The notes below the pieces were generated by a model. It was given only the letters and a program-made list of their open reading frames with translations. It was not told where the DNA came from and did no database searches. The position numbers and the translations under genes are program-made. Below are positions 53,275 to 63,939 of a stretch of DNA of 64,000 nucleotides, one piece after another. The stretch comes from SHLJ01 sp041618535 (GTDB lineage: Bacteria > Bacteroidota > Bacteroidia > Flavobacteriales > Flavobacteriaceae). The DNA lies in NCBI GenBank assembly GCA_041618535.1, contig JBFKFP010000001.1, positions 42,187 to 106,186 of the forward strand, in the 5' to 3' direction. How positions within the stretch are numbered: position 1 is the stretch's first letter; every line of letters begins with the position of its first letter.

Positions 53275-54056
53275 ACCGTTCAGCTGTTTATACACTTATT
53301 GCCGCTCTGGCTCTTATATCATTGTCTTGTAAAGATTCAGGAAATCGTAATGAAAAAATAGAGAAATGGGTTGAACTCTTTGATGGAGAGACACTCGATG
53401 GATGGCATCCGAAAGTAAGGGGCTATTCACTCAATGACAATCCGTTTAACACATTTAGAGTTGTTGATGGAGCCCTGAGGGTTTCTTATGACGATTACAA
53501 GAGTTTTGACAACCGGTTCGGACACATCTTTTTCAAAAATCCATATTCAGATTACCGGCTGAAACTTGAATACCGCTTTATCGGTGATCAGGCCCCGGGC
53601 GGAGAGAGTTGGGCTACCAAAAACAGTGGCATCATGATCCACTGTCAATCACCGGAAAGCATGACTCTGGATCAGTCCTTTCCCGTATCACTGGAGGTAC
53701 AGCTATTGGGAGGAATCGAGAAGGGCGTTGCGCGACCTACAGCTAATTTATGCACCCCTGGCACTCACGTAAATATGGATGGTGTGCTCGTTACACAACA
53801 CTGCATCAATTCCAGCTCCGATACCTTTTATGGGGATGAGTGGATAGAAGCGGAAGTATTGGTTCTTAACGATTCTCTGATCAAACACTTCATCAACGGG
53901 GAAGAGGTCATCTCTTACACAGCACCCGTTATAGGCGGGGAATACAATACGCTTGAAAGTCGGAGCGGAGAAAAGCTTTCTTCCGGCTATATCTCTCTTC
54001 AGAGTGAAAGCCATCCCATTGAATTCAGAAAAATTCGCTTACTCGAACTAAAGTAA
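53268..54056 (+). CDS. third DUF1080-domain lipoprotein
   Basis: A 262-residue lipoprotein (Cys21 in LISLSCKDS) with DUF1080: KWVELFDGETLDGWHPK, LKLEYRFIGDQAPGGESW, NSGIMIHCQSP and a closing SGYISLQSESHPIEFRKIRL. It differs from the two in the opposite operon (QSESHP in place of QDHGD), so it probably has another substrate. ATG 53268 overlaps the small-subunit stop by seven bases and gives a good signal; an earlier non-conserved start is possible. Together with the GMC pair it forms the plus-strand half of the cluster. Confidence 0.83.
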   Translation: MVNRSAVYTLIAALALISLSCKDSGNRNEKIEKWVELFDGETLDGWHPKVRGYSLNDNPFNTFRVVDGALRVSYDDYKSFDNRFGHIFFKNPYSDYRLKLEYRFIGDQAPGGESWATKNSGIMIHCQSPESMTLDQSFPVSLEVQLLGGIEKGVARPTANLCTPGTHVNMDGVLVTQHCINSSSDTFYGDEWIEAEVLVLNDSLIKHFINGEEVISYTAPVIGGEYNTLESRSGEKLSSGYISLQSESHPIEFRKIRLLELK

Positions 54057-54064
54057 TAACTGGG

Positions 54065-54580
54065 CTACTCAACGATAAATTTTCCACTCATCATGGCATA
54101 ATGCGCCGGGAAACTACAGATAAAATCGTATTCACCTGGCTCAGAAGGAGCTGTGAACTCGATAGAGGTGGTTTCTCCTCCTCCGATCATTTTGGTATTT
54201 ACCAAGACCGCATCCGTATCTTGAGGGATATAGCCGTTATCTCTTTCCGTTGCAGCTTTCGCAGCAAATTCCTCAACATTGACCCCTTGATTCAGGATGA
54301 CCACATTGTGCCCCATAACGTTGACATCAAGCTTTCCGATATGACGCAGGGTTAACTTCACCTTCTGTCCGGATTTAACACGCAATTCCTTTTTATTAAA
54401 CTGCATGAGATCATTCCCGGTGATGACAAGGTTTGCCATTTCACTCTCAGAAGGTTTTGGGGTATCGGCCTTCTTTTCGATCTTTATAGACTTCTTTTCT
54501 TCTTCCTTCTTCTCTTCCCCGCCACAGGAAACCAGAGAAAGAGCAAAGAAGAAAACAAATAAAATTTTGAGAACTTTCAT
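54065..54580 (-). CDS. azurin-like blue copper lipoprotein
   Basis: A 171-residue lipoprotein (Cys19 in LSLVSCGGEE) with a charged Glu/Lys linker and an azurin domain. Copper ligands: the His in MGHNVVILNQG, and FICSFPAHYAMM supplying the Cys, second His and Met of the type-1 site. Azurins carry single electrons in the periplasm; it could accept electrons from the neighbouring sugar dehydrogenase, but this is only by proximity. ATG 54580 is preferred to a TTG eight codons upstream. It follows ilvA by 46 bases on the same strand, and its stop faces the DUF1080 gene. Confidence 0.9.
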   Translation of the reverse strand: MKVLKILFVFFFALSLVSCGGEEKKEEEKKSIKIEKKADTPKPSESEMANLVITGNDLMQFNKKELRVKSGQKVKLTLRHIGKLDVNVMGHNVVILNQGVNVEEFAAKAATERDNGYIPQDTDAVLVNTKMIGGGETTSIEFTAPSEPGEYDFICSFPAHYAMMSGKFIVE

Positions 54581-54626
54581 AGTGTTTATTTTTTGAGTCC
54601 CCAAGATACTAACAATTCTGAAGAAA

Positions 54627-55889
54627 TTAAATCAAAAAATCGAAGAGATCGGGTTTGTCATTGAGATAATCACCGAAGAAATGATGAAGCTTCATCTTTG
54701 TGATCAAAGGTTCAAGATCATCGGCAGATTTCAGTTCGATCCCGACCACTGCAGCACCGTTCTCGCGATTGGTTTTCTTGGTGTATTCAAAATGGGTGAT
54801 ATCATCGTCAGGACCAAGGATTTCAGCAACAAATTCCTTCAATGCTCCGGCTCTCTGTGGGAATTTTACAATAAAATAGTGCTTTAAATTGGCATAAAGT
54901 AAGGCCCGTTCCTTGATCTCGGCGGTTCTCGTGATATCGTTATTGCTTCCACTTATGATGCAAACCACATTCTTCCCTTTGATCTCCTCCCTGAAATGAT
55001 CAAGGGCAGCCAGTGACATCGCACCTGCAGGCTCCAATACCACGGCATCCTTATTGTAGAGTTCAAGGATAATCTGACAGATCCGGCCTTCATGTACGGT
55101 TACCATCTGATGCAAATTTTTCTTGCAAATCTGAAAAGTCTTATCTCCGACCCTTCTTACTGCAGCACCATCCACAAACCGATCGATCTTTTTCAGGTCA
55201 ACAAGTTTATTTTCCTGTATCGACCGGAACATGGCCGGAGCCCCATCGGGTTCAACACCGATGACTTTTGTATTCGGTGATAATTGTTTTACGACCTCTG
55301 AAAGGCCTGATGCCAATCCGCCACCGCCTACAGGAACAAAAATATAATCAAGGTGGTCTTCACTTTGCCTTATAATCTCAAGACCTACTGTAGCCTGACC
55401 TTCAATGACCCGCTCATCGTTGAACGGATGCACAAATGTCCTGTTCATACGGTTTTTTTCTTCAATAGCGGCCTTGTAAGCGTCATCGAAGGTGTCACCT
55501 GTTAGGACTATTTCGATAGCATCTTCACCAAACATCTTAACCTGCTCTATCTTTTGCTTTGGAGTTGGCGAAGGCATATATATCAAACCATGAATATTCA
55601 GCAATTTACAGGATAAGGCCACTCCCTGAGCATGATTACCCGCGCTTGCGCACACTATGCCATTCTCCTTTTCCTGTTCACTCAGGCTGGAGATCTTATT
55701 ATATGCGCCCCTGATCTTATATGACCTGACCTGCTGTAAGTCTTCCCTTTTAAACAGTATATTGCTGTTGTAAGCTTTAGACAGGCGTGTATTCTTAATC
55801 AACGGGGTAAGCTCGGCTACCCCTTTTAACTGAAGTGCTGCCTGCTGGATGTCCTTTAGGTCAGGTATGTACGTGGTTGTGGCTTCCAT
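54627..55889 (-). CDS. ilvA: threonine dehydratase (threonine ammonia-lyase)
   Basis: First step of isoleucine synthesis: threonine to 2-oxobutyrate. PLP motif NILFKREDLQQVRSYKIRGAYNKI (Lys of SYKIRGA; FKREDLQQ) and the Gly loop FVPVGGGGLASGL. Residues about 335-420 form one short ACT-like regulatory domain (FPQRAGALKEFVAEILGP), in contrast to the two in E. coli IlvA. 420 residues. Last gene of the ilv operon, six bases after ilvC; an isoleucine feedback role for the ACT-like part is known from the family. Confidence 0.93.
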   Translation of the reverse strand: MEATTTYIPDLKDIQQAALQLKGVAELTPLIKNTRLSKAYNSNILFKREDLQQVRSYKIRGAYNKISSLSEQEKENGIVCASAGNHAQGVALSCKLLNIHGLIYMPSPTPKQKIEQVKMFGEDAIEIVLTGDTFDDAYKAAIEEKNRMNRTFVHPFNDERVIEGQATVGLEIIRQSEDHLDYIFVPVGGGGLASGLSEVVKQLSPNTKVIGVEPDGAPAMFRSIQENKLVDLKKIDRFVDGAAVRRVGDKTFQICKKNLHQMVTVHEGRICQIILELYNKDAVVLEPAGAMSLAALDHFREEIKGKNVVCIISGSNNDITRTAEIKERALLYANLKHYFIVKFPQRAGALKEFVAEILGPDDDITHFEYTKKTNRENGAAVVGIELKSADDLEPLITKMKLHHFFGDYLNDKPDLFDFLI

Positions 55890-55895
55890 CGAATT

Positions 55896-57395
55896 TTATA
55901 AAACTGCTTCTCTTTTCTTCGGTTGAGTTTTGATAGCCTTCATAGCTGTCATCGCCTTTCTAAGTCGTAACCCGGTTTCCTCTATAGAATGGTTACGAAT
56001 TGCATCGTTGACGCGAATCAATTCTGAATTATCAACCTGGTTGCTTTCTGCATATGCCTTTCCAATCACCGACGAATCAAGCTCACTCACATAATCCTTC
56101 AATAAAGGTTTACATGCATGGTCAAAAAGATAGCATCCATATTCCGCAGTATCTGAGATAATGCGGTTCATCTCATATAACTTCTTCCTGGCGATGGTAT
56201 TGGCGATCAAGGGAAGCTCATGCAAAGATTCGTAATAAGCCGAATCTTCGATGATCCCAGATTCTACCATGGTTTCAAAGGCCAACTCAACACCGGCTCG
56301 AACAAAGGCTACCATTAAAAGACCATGATCGAAATATTCCTGCTCGGAAATGTGATCTGAGGTTGTTTCCGTTTTTTCAAACGCCGTTTCAGCTGTTGCG
56401 GCCCTCCAACCCAGTAAATCTTTATCGTCTGCAGCCCAATCGGCCATCATCGTACTTGAGAACACCCCCGACATGATATCATCCATATGTTTATGGAACA
56501 ATGGTCTCATGGTTTCCTTGAGTTCCTCAGAAATCTCAAATGCCATTATTTTAGACGGATTGTCAAGACGGTCCATCATATTTGTTATCCCGCCGTGCTT
56601 AAGTGCCTCTGTAATGGTTTCCCAACCGAATTGTATCAGTTTTGCCGCATAACTCGGATCCTGGCCCTCATCAACCATCTTATCAAAACAGAGTATTGAA
56701 GCCGTTTGCAGAACCCCGCAAAGAATGGTTTGCTCACCCATAAGGTCACTTTTAACTTCTGCCACAAACGAGGATTCCAAAACTCCTGCGCGGTGCCCTC
56801 CTGTAGCAACCGCATAGGCCTTGGCCTGTGCCCAGCCTTTTCCTTCAGGATCATTTTCAGGATGAACGGCAATAAGTGTCGGTACACCAAATCCTCTCAG
56901 GTATTCTTCCCTCACTTCAGAACCGGGGCATTTAGGAGCCACCATGATAACGGTTAGGTCTTCTCTTATTTTTTGTCCTTCCTCAACAATGTTGAATCCG
57001 TGGGAATAGGACAGGGTTGATCCTTTCTTCATCAAAGGCATGACCGTATTAACCACATTGGAATGTTGCTTATCGGGGGTAAGATTCAGCACCAGGTCTG
57101 CATCCGGGATCAGTTCTTCATAATTCCCGACCCTGAAACCATTGGAAGTGGCATTCTTATAAGACTGCCTTTTCTCGTCAATTGCAGCCTGTCTCAAGGC
57201 ATAACTGATATTCAATCCCGAATCTCTCATATTAAGGCCCTGGTTCAGGCCCTGGGCGCCGCAACCCACTATTACAATGTTCTTTCCTTTGAGAGCCGAC
57301 ACACCATCTTCAAATTCAGAAGACTCCATAAACCGGCATTTTGATAATTGGTCTAACTGCTCTCTCAATGTTAGTGAATTAAAGTAATTTCCCAT
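55896..57395 (-). CDS. ilvC: ketol-acid reductoisomerase, long (class II) form
   Basis: NADPH-dependent isomero-reduction of acetolactate and acetohydroxybutyrate. 499 residues, the length of the class II enzyme of enterobacteria and Bacteroidota (class I is ~330). Cofactor loop [20 protein letters not shown]; catalytic region [21 protein letters not shown] and [15 protein letters not shown] (Asp/Glu Mg ligands). Complete; 15 bases after ilvN and six before ilvA. Confidence 0.96.
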   Translation of the reverse strand: MGNYFNSLTLREQLDQLSKCRFMESSEFEDGVSALKGKNIVIVGCGAQGLNQGLNMRDSGLNISYALRQAAIDEKRQSYKNATSNGFRVGNYEELIPDADLVLNLTPDKQHSNVVNTVMPLMKKGSTLSYSHGFNIVEEGQKIREDLTVIMVAPKCPGSEVREEYLRGFGVPTLIAVHPENDPEGKGWAQAKAYAVATGGHRAGVLESSFVAEVKSDLMGEQTILCGVLQTASILCFDKMVDEGQDPSYAAKLIQFGWETITEALKHGGITNMMDRLDNPSKIMAFEISEELKETMRPLFHKHMDDIMSGVFSSTMMADWAADDKDLLGWRAATAETAFEKTETTSDHISEQEYFDHGLLMVAFVRAGVELAFETMVESGIIEDSAYYESLHELPLIANTIARKKLYEMNRIISDTAEYGCYLFDHACKPLLKDYVSELDSSVIGKAYAESNQVDNSELIRVNDAIRNHSIEETGLRLRKAMTAMKAIKTQPKKREAVL

Positions 57396-57410
57396 GATTT
57401 GTATTTCTGG

Positions 57411-57941
57411 TTATTTGTAAAATGCTTCAAGCATTTCGGTTATTTTCATTTCATCTTTAGTTACGGCTATTCTTCCCGATCGAACAAACTGCATAATCCC
57501 AAAAGCGCTAAGCTCACGGTGCAGCATATCGACCTCATTGCGTCTTCCCGATTTTTCAAGGACGAAAAACTCGCGGTTCACGGTGACTATGCGTGCATCG
57601 CTGTCTTTTATTATATTCTGAATTTGCCGTTCTTCGAACAAAAGGTCAGACTTTATCTTAAAAAGACATGACTCCTGGTAAATGGTCTCTTCATCGGTAT
57701 GGTAATAGGCCTTTATAACCTCAACCTGCTTATCGATCTGCCCGATTATCTTTTTCATCTGGTCCTCCGTGATCTTTACCACTATAGTAAACCTGGAGAC
57801 ACCTTCAATTTCAGAAGCCGAGGTGTTCAGGCTTTCAACATTGATATGTCGACGCTGAAAAATAGCAGAGATTCGGTTCAGCAGTCCGATATTATTTTCG
57901 GTGTAGACCGAAACGGTAAACTTTTTTATTTCTTGTTCCAT
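57411..57941 (-). CDS. ilvN: acetolactate synthase regulatory small subunit
   Basis: A 176-residue ACT-domain regulatory subunit. The N-terminal ACT (KFTVSVYTENNIGLLNRISAIF, with the NxGxLxR valine site) and the C-terminal ACT-like half (ARIVTVNREFFVLEKSGR) are seen. It activates IlvB and confers valine inhibition. One base after ilvB; full length. Confidence 0.95.
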   Translation of the reverse strand: MEQEIKKFTVSVYTENNIGLLNRISAIFQRRHINVESLNTSASEIEGVSRFTIVVKITEDQMKKIIGQIDKQVEVIKAYYHTDEETIYQESCLFKIKSDLLFEERQIQNIIKDSDARIVTVNREFFVLEKSGRRNEVDMLHRELSAFGIMQFVRSGRIAVTKDEMKITEMLEAFYK

Positions 57942-57942
57942 A

Positions 57943-59694
57943 TTATTCCAATCTTATTTCTGAAACAGATGCTCCTGAAGGGATCATCGGGAATACATTA
58001 TCTTCTTTTTCTACGCAAACTTCAAGAACAAAGGCGTCCTTGCTCTTCATCATTTCCTCTACCGCGCCGGCCAGGTCTTCGCGCTTAGATACGCGATTCG
58101 AATTGATATAATAGCCCTTGGCGATATTCATAAAATCAGGATTCATCAATTCGGTCTGCGCGTATCTTTTGTCAAAAAACAATTGTTGCCATTGCCTTAC
58201 CATGCCGAGGAAATTATTGTTTAGCACAACTATTTTCACCGGGATTTTCGACTGGAAAATTGTGCCTAGTTCCTGTATGGTCATTTGATAACCTCCGTCG
58301 CCTACTACTGCTACAACATCTCTTTCTGGTGCCGCCATCTTAGCCCCGATGGCAGCGGGAAGGGCAAAGCCCATTGTTCCCAATCCACCCGAGGTGATAT
58401 TGCTCTTGGTTTTATTGAATTCAGCATAGCGACAGGCTATCATCTGGTGCTGTCCAACATCCGAAACAATTGCTGCGTCGCCTTTGGTTTGTTTGTTGAT
58501 CTCTTTAAGAACCTCACCCATTGTCAGCCCCTCTTTTTCCGGGATCAGGTCTTGCTTAATAACCTTCTCGTACTCAATTTTATAGAGATCCCTGAATTTC
58601 TTCAGCCATTTGTCATGGCTGTTCTTATTAATGAGTGGAAGAAGTTCGGCCAGGCTTTTTTTAGCATCCCCGAGAACGGCAACATCGGTTTTAACATTTT
58701 TATCAACCTCTGCCGGGTCGATCTCAAAATGAATGATTTTTGCCTGCTTGGCATACCCATCCAGCCGACCGGTTACCCTGTCATCGAAACGCATCCCTAT
58801 TGCGATAAGGACGTCACATTCATTAGTCAGCATATTGGGAGCATAATTCCCGTGCATTCCAACCATGCCGACATTTAAAGGATGAGATGTGGGTATGGCA
58901 GAGGCACCTAATATGGTCCAGGCAGCAGGTATTTGGGCCTTTTCGACCAATGCGGTCAACTCCTCTTCTGCCTCTCCAAGGATAATACCCTGTCCCCATA
59001 CAATCAATGGTTTTTTAGCCTTGTTTATGAGTTCGGCCGCCTCCCTGACCTTATCAGAATCAACAGCAGGAGCTGGTTTATAGCTTCTTACTCCCGTACA
59101 TTTTTTATATGTGAAATCGAATTCCTCCAACTGGGCGTTTTTGGTAATATCGATCAGCACTGGTCCGGGGCGACCGCTTTTGGCGATGTAAAAGGCCTTA
59201 GCCATAACTTCCGGTATTTCCGCGGCGCTTGTTATCTGGTGGTTCCATTTTGTAACCGGTGTGGAGATTCCAACTATATCCGTTTCCTGGAATGCGTCGG
59301 AGCCCAAAAGATGGGCAAAAACCTGTCCGGTTATACAAACGATGGGAGTTGAATCGATCTGTGCATCAGCAATTCCTGTGACCAGGTTCGTCGCACCCGG
59401 GCCAGAAGTGGCCACAGCTACTCCAACCTTTCCGGAGATTCGGGCATAACCCTGGGCAGCATGGGTAGCCCCCTGTTCATGCCTGGTTAGGACATGGTGT
59501 ATTTCATCTTCATGTTTGTGAAGCTCGTCATAAAACGGCATGATGGCTCCCCCGGGGTAACCATAAATGATATCGACACCCTCTTCGATAAGGCATCTTA
59601 CCATGGCCTGGCTACCGGACATACGCACAGGCTTTTCGGTTTCAACGTTCTTTTTTTTCAATGTTCTGGATCGCATATTCTTTTCAAAATTCAT
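57943..59694 (-). CDS. ilvB: acetolactate synthase catalytic large subunit
   Basis: Thiamine-diphosphate enzyme joining pyruvate with pyruvate or 2-oxobutyrate. The catalytic Glu lies in [15 protein letters not shown] / [18 protein letters not shown]; the ThDP motif is [16 protein letters not shown] and [15 protein letters not shown] region [12 protein letters not shown]. 583 residues including a ~20-residue basic leader typical of Bacteroidota. Overlaps ilvD by 11 bases. Confidence 0.96.
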   Translation of the reverse strand: MNFEKNMRSRTLKKKNVETEKPVRMSGSQAMVRCLIEEGVDIIYGYPGGAIMPFYDELHKHEDEIHHVLTRHEQGATHAAQGYARISGKVGVAVATSGPGATNLVTGIADAQIDSTPIVCITGQVFAHLLGSDAFQETDIVGISTPVTKWNHQITSAAEIPEVMAKAFYIAKSGRPGPVLIDITKNAQLEEFDFTYKKCTGVRSYKPAPAVDSDKVREAAELINKAKKPLIVWGQGIILGEAEEELTALVEKAQIPAAWTILGASAIPTSHPLNVGMVGMHGNYAPNMLTNECDVLIAIGMRFDDRVTGRLDGYAKQAKIIHFEIDPAEVDKNVKTDVAVLGDAKKSLAELLPLINKNSHDKWLKKFRDLYKIEYEKVIKQDLIPEKEGLTMGEVLKEINKQTKGDAAIVSDVGQHQMIACRYAEFNKTKSNITSGGLGTMGFALPAAIGAKMAAPERDVVAVVGDGGYQMTIQELGTIFQSKIPVKIVVLNNNFLGMVRQWQQLFFDKRYAQTELMNPDFMNIAKGYYINSNRVSKREDLAGAVEEMMKSKDAFVLEVCVEKEDNVFPMIPSGASVSEIRLE

Positions 59695-61363
59695 CGGTTA
59701 CGCATCCTTGCGAGGCCGATGATACGGTTTTTGCATATTTATATAGGACACCCCTGTTCACCTTTAGCGGCGGGGCCATCCAATTTGTTTTCCTTTTGTT
59801 CAACTCTTCTTCTTCAACCTCGAGTGTAATACTATTGTCCTCTGCATTGATAGTAATAATGTCACCATCCTCGACAAGGGCAATAGCTCCACCCTCCTGC
59901 GCTTCCGGGGTAATGTGTCCTACCACGAAGCCGTGAGTACCTCCCGAAAAACGCCCGTCAGTTATAAGAGCAACATCTTTACCCAAACCGGCTCCCATTA
60001 TCGCTGCTGTGGGTTTAAGCATCTCAGGCATTCCCGGACCGCCTTTTGGGCCCTCATATCTGATCACAACCACATCTCCCCTTTTTACCAGGCCATCCCT
60101 GATACCATCATTGGCATCATATTCACCGTTGAATACTTTGGCAGGACCTTTGAATACAAGCCCTTCTTTCCCCGTGATCTTGGCTACACTTCCCTCTGTT
60201 GCAAGGTTTCCATACAACATTCTTAGGTGACCGGTCGATTTGATCGGGGATTCCAAAGGCTTGATAACATCCTGTCCCTGCGCAAGATCTTCAACATCAA
60301 TAAGATTTTCGGCAAGTGTCTTACCCGTTACTGTAAGACAATCACCGTGCAATAGTCCCTTCTTCAGCAAATATTTCAATACGGCCGGAATTCCACCAAC
60401 CTCATGAAGATCCTCCATCAGGTACTTTCCACTAGGTTTCAGGTCAGCCAGAAAAGGAGTGCTGTCGCTCAGACGCTGAAAGTCCTCGAGCGTAAAATCA
60501 ATATTAGCTGCCCTGGCAATTGCGAGGAAATGAAGGACGGCATTTGTTGATCCTCCCAATATTATAACCAGTCGGATCGCATTCTCAAGTGATTTTTTAC
60601 TGATGATGTCAGAAGGTTTGATATCCTTTTCCAAAAGGGCTCTGATCGCCTCTCCTGCCTGAACAGCTTCCTTTTGTTTTTCGATTCCAGTTGCGGGGTT
60701 TGGGGAGTTATAAGGCAATGCCATTCCTAATGCTTCTATGGCAGATGCCATTGTATTTGCAGTATACATTCCGCCACAAGCTCCTGCACCCGGACACGCT
60801 TTGGCAACAATGCTCTTGAATTCAGTTTCAGAGAGCGTGCCTGCAACCTTGCCTCCCCAGGCTTCAAAAGCAGAAACCACGTCTAGCTTTTTCCCGTTAT
60901 GGCAACCGGAGTCAATTGTTCCGCCATATACCAAAATAGAGGGACGGTTTAGCCTTATCATGGCCATAAGCGCGCCGGGCATATTCTTATCACATCCTAC
61001 AACGGTTATCAAACCGTCATAACTCATGGCCTGGACCACTGTTTCCATAGAATCAGCTATAAGGTCACGGGATGGAAGTGAATAGCGCATTCCTGGTGTT
61101 CCCATGGAAATTCCATCACTAACTCCAATAGTATTATAGATCAAGCCAACTACATTTGCATTTGAAGTTCCTTCTTTTACCTTAACAGCCAGATCGTTGA
61201 GGTGCATGTTACACGGATTCCCTTCGTAACCGGTGCTGGCAATTCCAACAAAAGCCTTGTTAAAATCCTCATCCGTAAGGCCGATGGCATGAAGCATGGC
61301 CTGGGCCGCAGGCTGGGTAGGATCCTGGGTAATGGTTTTACTATATCTGTTCAGATCCTTCAT
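59684..61363 (-). CDS. ilvD: dihydroxy-acid dehydratase
   Basis: Iron-sulfur dehydratase, third common step of Ile/Val synthesis. Cluster Cys segments: [12 protein letters not shown] (about 50), [13 protein letters not shown] (about 123) and [15 protein letters not shown] (about 195). 559 residues, the size of the oxygen-stable [2Fe-2S] type, although cluster type is not proven by length. Starts in the ilvE stop (ATGA). Confidence 0.96.
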   Translation of the reverse strand: MKDLNRYSKTITQDPTQPAAQAMLHAIGLTDEDFNKAFVGIASTGYEGNPCNMHLNDLAVKVKEGTSNANVVGLIYNTIGVSDGISMGTPGMRYSLPSRDLIADSMETVVQAMSYDGLITVVGCDKNMPGALMAMIRLNRPSILVYGGTIDSGCHNGKKLDVVSAFEAWGGKVAGTLSETEFKSIVAKACPGAGACGGMYTANTMASAIEALGMALPYNSPNPATGIEKQKEAVQAGEAIRALLEKDIKPSDIISKKSLENAIRLVIILGGSTNAVLHFLAIARAANIDFTLEDFQRLSDSTPFLADLKPSGKYLMEDLHEVGGIPAVLKYLLKKGLLHGDCLTVTGKTLAENLIDVEDLAQGQDVIKPLESPIKSTGHLRMLYGNLATEGSVAKITGKEGLVFKGPAKVFNGEYDANDGIRDGLVKRGDVVVIRYEGPKGGPGMPEMLKPTAAIMGAGLGKDVALITDGRFSGGTHGFVVGHITPEAQEGGAIALVEDGDIITINAEDNSITLEVEEEELNKRKTNWMAPPLKVNRGVLYKYAKTVSSASQGCVTDEF

Positions 61364-62253
61364 AGGGCTTTTGATATAGAATTGGATTTGACATCTTTAA
61401 CTTCCATGGTATACAATTTTGCCAGCTTGGCTCCCAGGCTTTCTTTCCACGGCTTCGGATATTCATGGTCATCGATGGAGGCGATTCCGGCAACTTCAGC
61501 CGCAGTACCGGTAAAAAAGGCACTGTCAGCCAACTTTAATTCCGACAGGGTGAAATATTGTTCATGCACATTAATACCTTCGCGTTTGCAAATTTCCATC
61601 ACAACGGAACGCGTTATACCTGTCAGGATATGTCCCTTGGGGGGAGTGTAAAGGACACCGTTCTTTTCCATGAAAATATTTGCTCCAGAAGCTTCCGCTA
61701 CTCTTTCATTCATGTCGAGTAAAAGGGCCTCATCATAACCATTCTTTTTAGCCTCGTTCTTGGCGAGGATGGAATTGATATAATGCCCTGTTACCTTGGC
61801 CTCTACCACACATGATTTAGGATTCGGTCTTTGAAATGAGGAAGTCATGACGCGCACTAGTTTTTCTCCCATCAGCCTTTCCCAGTACCAGCATTGAATG
61901 ATCAGCTGAGAACTTGGTGGAGTCAATAAACCCATTCCGGGTGGAGTCACTATCAATGGTCTTATATACGCATCCTGCAACTGGTTCTTATCAAGCAGTT
62001 CGTAGGTGATGTCGGTCAATTCGGAAGAGGTGTATTCAAAGGGTATACTCATGACTTCGGCACCAAAACGAAGCCGGTCATAATGTTCTTTCGCACGAAA
62101 AATCTTTGTGCCAGACTCCGTCTTGTAAGATCGGATTCCTTCAAAAACTCCATTCCCGTAATGGAGGGTTTGGCTATATAAATCGCCTTTGACATCCCCT
62201 ACCTTCAGGAATTCCCCATCAAAAAAAATGATACTCTCTGGCGTAAAATACAT
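61360..62253 (-). CDS. ilvE: branched-chain amino acid aminotransferase
   Basis: Fold-type IV PLP enzyme (297 residues) for the last step of Leu, Ile and Val. Substrate segment [16 protein letters not shown], the PLP lysine in [39 protein letters not shown] and the phosphate-loop [13 protein letters not shown]. First gene of ilvEDBNCA. The 219-base gap upstream has a possible promoter but no convincing leader peptide. Confidence 0.95.
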   Translation of the reverse strand: MYFTPESIIFFDGEFLKVGDVKGDLYSQTLHYGNGVFEGIRSYKTESGTKIFRAKEHYDRLRFGAEVMSIPFEYTSSELTDITYELLDKNQLQDAYIRPLIVTPPGMGLLTPPSSQLIIQCWYWERLMGEKLVRVMTSSFQRPNPKSCVVEAKVTGHYINSILAKNEAKKNGYDEALLLDMNERVAEASGANIFMEKNGVLYTPPKGHILTGITRSVVMEICKREGINVHEQYFTLSELKLADSAFFTGTAAEVAGIASIDDHEYPKPWKESLGAKLAKLYTMEVKDVKSNSISKAL

Positions 62254-62274
62254 CAGCTATCTAAAATTAAAGGT

Positions 62275-62282
62275 CTAAAGTA
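62275..62282 (-). promoter_or_regulatory. possible -7 element of the ilv operon promoter
   Basis: TACTTTAG on the minus strand, 21 bases before the ilvE ATG, with TCTG at about the -33 distance (17 bases). It is the same octamer as in the aromatic promoter. Only a weak match overall. Confidence 0.3.
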
Positions 62283-62472
62283 TTGTTTGTCGATTTTCAG
62301 AACGAATTCCAGTATGATTTTAAGTTAAACTCAGTGTTAATCAATTTTATATATAATTCTGAATATCAATGCCTTATATAATAATATTTATGATATCCAA
62401 ACTCTTTCGAAATCTGGCATAATAATCAGATAATTCACCTGAGGGAGGATTAAAGGGGTTCTATGGAATAAA

Positions 62473-63939
62473 TTAGAGTCTTGGCAGGTCGCCTTCCCCT
62501 TTTAAGGGAAGTTGTGATTCTCCCATTAGATAAGCGTCTAAGTGATGTGCCGCCTGCCGTCCTTCAGAAATTGCCCAGACTATCAGCGACTGACCTCTGC
62601 GGGCATCGCCGGCAACAAATACCCCTTCTGCCGAGCTCATGTAATCTTCGGTATCGGCTTTTATATTAGATCGGCTGTCAGTTTCTATCCCAAATTGCTC
62701 GACCAATGTCTTTTCCGGACCTGTAAAACCAAGTGCTAACAATACCAGATCACATTTCCAAATCTTATCCGAATCGGGCTTTTCCCTCAGGATCCATTTT
62801 GAATCTTCGTTCTTAACCCATTCAACATCTACTGTTTTTAATCCGCAAAGCTTTCCATCATCGTCAGCGATAAAGGCCTTTGTTGAGATACTCCAGAATC
62901 TGTCTGCGCCTTCCTCATGAGAAGAGCTCGTTTTTAATTTCATAGGCCAAAATGGCCAGGGCTGATCAGCAGGTCTTGATAATCCGGGTTTAGTCAAAAT
63001 CTCGAAATTCGTTACTGAATTTGCACCATGCCTGTTGGCCGTACCAATGCAATCGGAACCGGTATCACCACCCCCAATTACAATAACATCCAATCCTTTT
63101 GCATCGATAAGATCTTCCTTTTTTCTAATGCCATCAACGAATTCATTGTTTCTCTTGAGAAAATCCATAGCCTGAACCACCCCGGGAAGATCTGAGCCTT
63201 CAACCGCCAATTCCCTCCTTTTTGTCGAACCGACTGCAATAAGGACAGCATCGAATTCATCCCGAATTTCAGAAGCTGAGATATTCTTTCCTACTTCTAA
63301 ACGGGTTCTAAATTCTACACCCTCCTCTTCCATGATCGCTATTCGCCTGTCAATTATTTGTTTTTCCAACTTGAAATCGGGGATTCCATATCGTAAAAGT
63401 CCACCGATCTTGTTATCCCTTTCAAAAACCGTAACCATATGCCCGGCTCTATTCAGTTGCTGGGCCGCTGCCAGTCCAGCCGGTCCGGATCCGATAATAG
63501 CGACCGATTTTCCTGTTCTAGAGGCAGGCGGCTCGGCCTTTATCCATCCATTGGAAAAGGCTTCTTCAACAATATGCTTCTCAATGGTCTCAATACTCAC
63601 AGGATCCTGGTTTATTCCCAGAACACAGGACTCCTCGCAGGGAGCCGGACAAAGCCTTCCAGTGAATTCCGGGAAGTTATTTGTCGAATGCAAAACCTCG
63701 GCAGCTTCTCGCCATTTCTTTCTATAAACCAGGTCGTTAAAATCCGGAATCAGGTTCCCTAACGGGCATCCGCTATGACAGAAAGGTATACCACAACTCA
63801 TGCAGCGTGCACCTTGATTTTCCAACTCCTTTTTCTTCAATGGAGTAGTGAATTCCTTGTAATCCTTAATTCGTTTCTCTACAGGCTTATATCTTTCCAC
63901 CTGCCTGCCAAATTCCATAAATCCTGTGATCTTACCCAT
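62473..63939 (-). CDS. gltD: glutamate synthase small subunit
   Basis: NADPH-oxidising, iron-sulfur and FAD subunit (488 residues) that feeds electrons to GltB for glutamate formation from glutamine and 2-oxoglutarate. N-terminal Cys clusters CMSCGIPFCHSGCPLGNL and LCPAPCEESCVLGIN, then two dinucleotide folds (AIIGSGPAGLAAAQQL and VIVIGGGDTGSD) and the closing GVFVAGDARRGQSLIVWA. Overlaps gltB by eight bases. It supplies glutamate to the Arg, Pro and aminotransferase steps encoded in the window, but the two sets are not cotranscribed by any sign here. Confidence 0.96.
   Translation of the reverse strand: MGKITGFMEFGRQVERYKPVEKRIKDYKEFTTPLKKKELENQGARCMSCGIPFCHSGCPLGNLIPDFNDLVYRKKWREAAEVLHSTNNFPEFTGRLCPAPCEESCVLGINQDPVSIETIEKHIVEEAFSNGWIKAEPPASRTGKSVAIIGSGPAGLAAAQQLNRAGHMVTVFERDNKIGGLLRYGIPDFKLEKQIIDRRIAIMEEEGVEFRTRLEVGKNISASEIRDEFDAVLIAVGSTKRRELAVEGSDLPGVVQAMDFLKRNNEFVDGIRKKEDLIDAKGLDVIVIGGGDTGSDCIGTANRHGANSVTNFEILTKPGLSRPADQPWPFWPMKLKTSSSHEEGADRFWSISTKAFIADDDGKLCGLKTVDVEWVKNEDSKWILREKPDSDKIWKCDLVLLALGFTGPEKTLVEQFGIETDSRSNIKADTEDYMSSAEGVFVAGDARRGQSLIVWAISEGRQAAHHLDAYLMGESQLPLKGEGDLPRL

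Noticed and set aside
62254..62472. Possible branched-chain leader peptide upstream of ilvE (a short minus-strand TTG frame with five Ile codons before its stop; also an ATG frame MPDFERVWIS)
   Set aside because: The first lacks an ATG and lies in very AT-rich DNA where Ile codons are expected; the second has few branched-chain residues. No terminator or alternative stem follows either.
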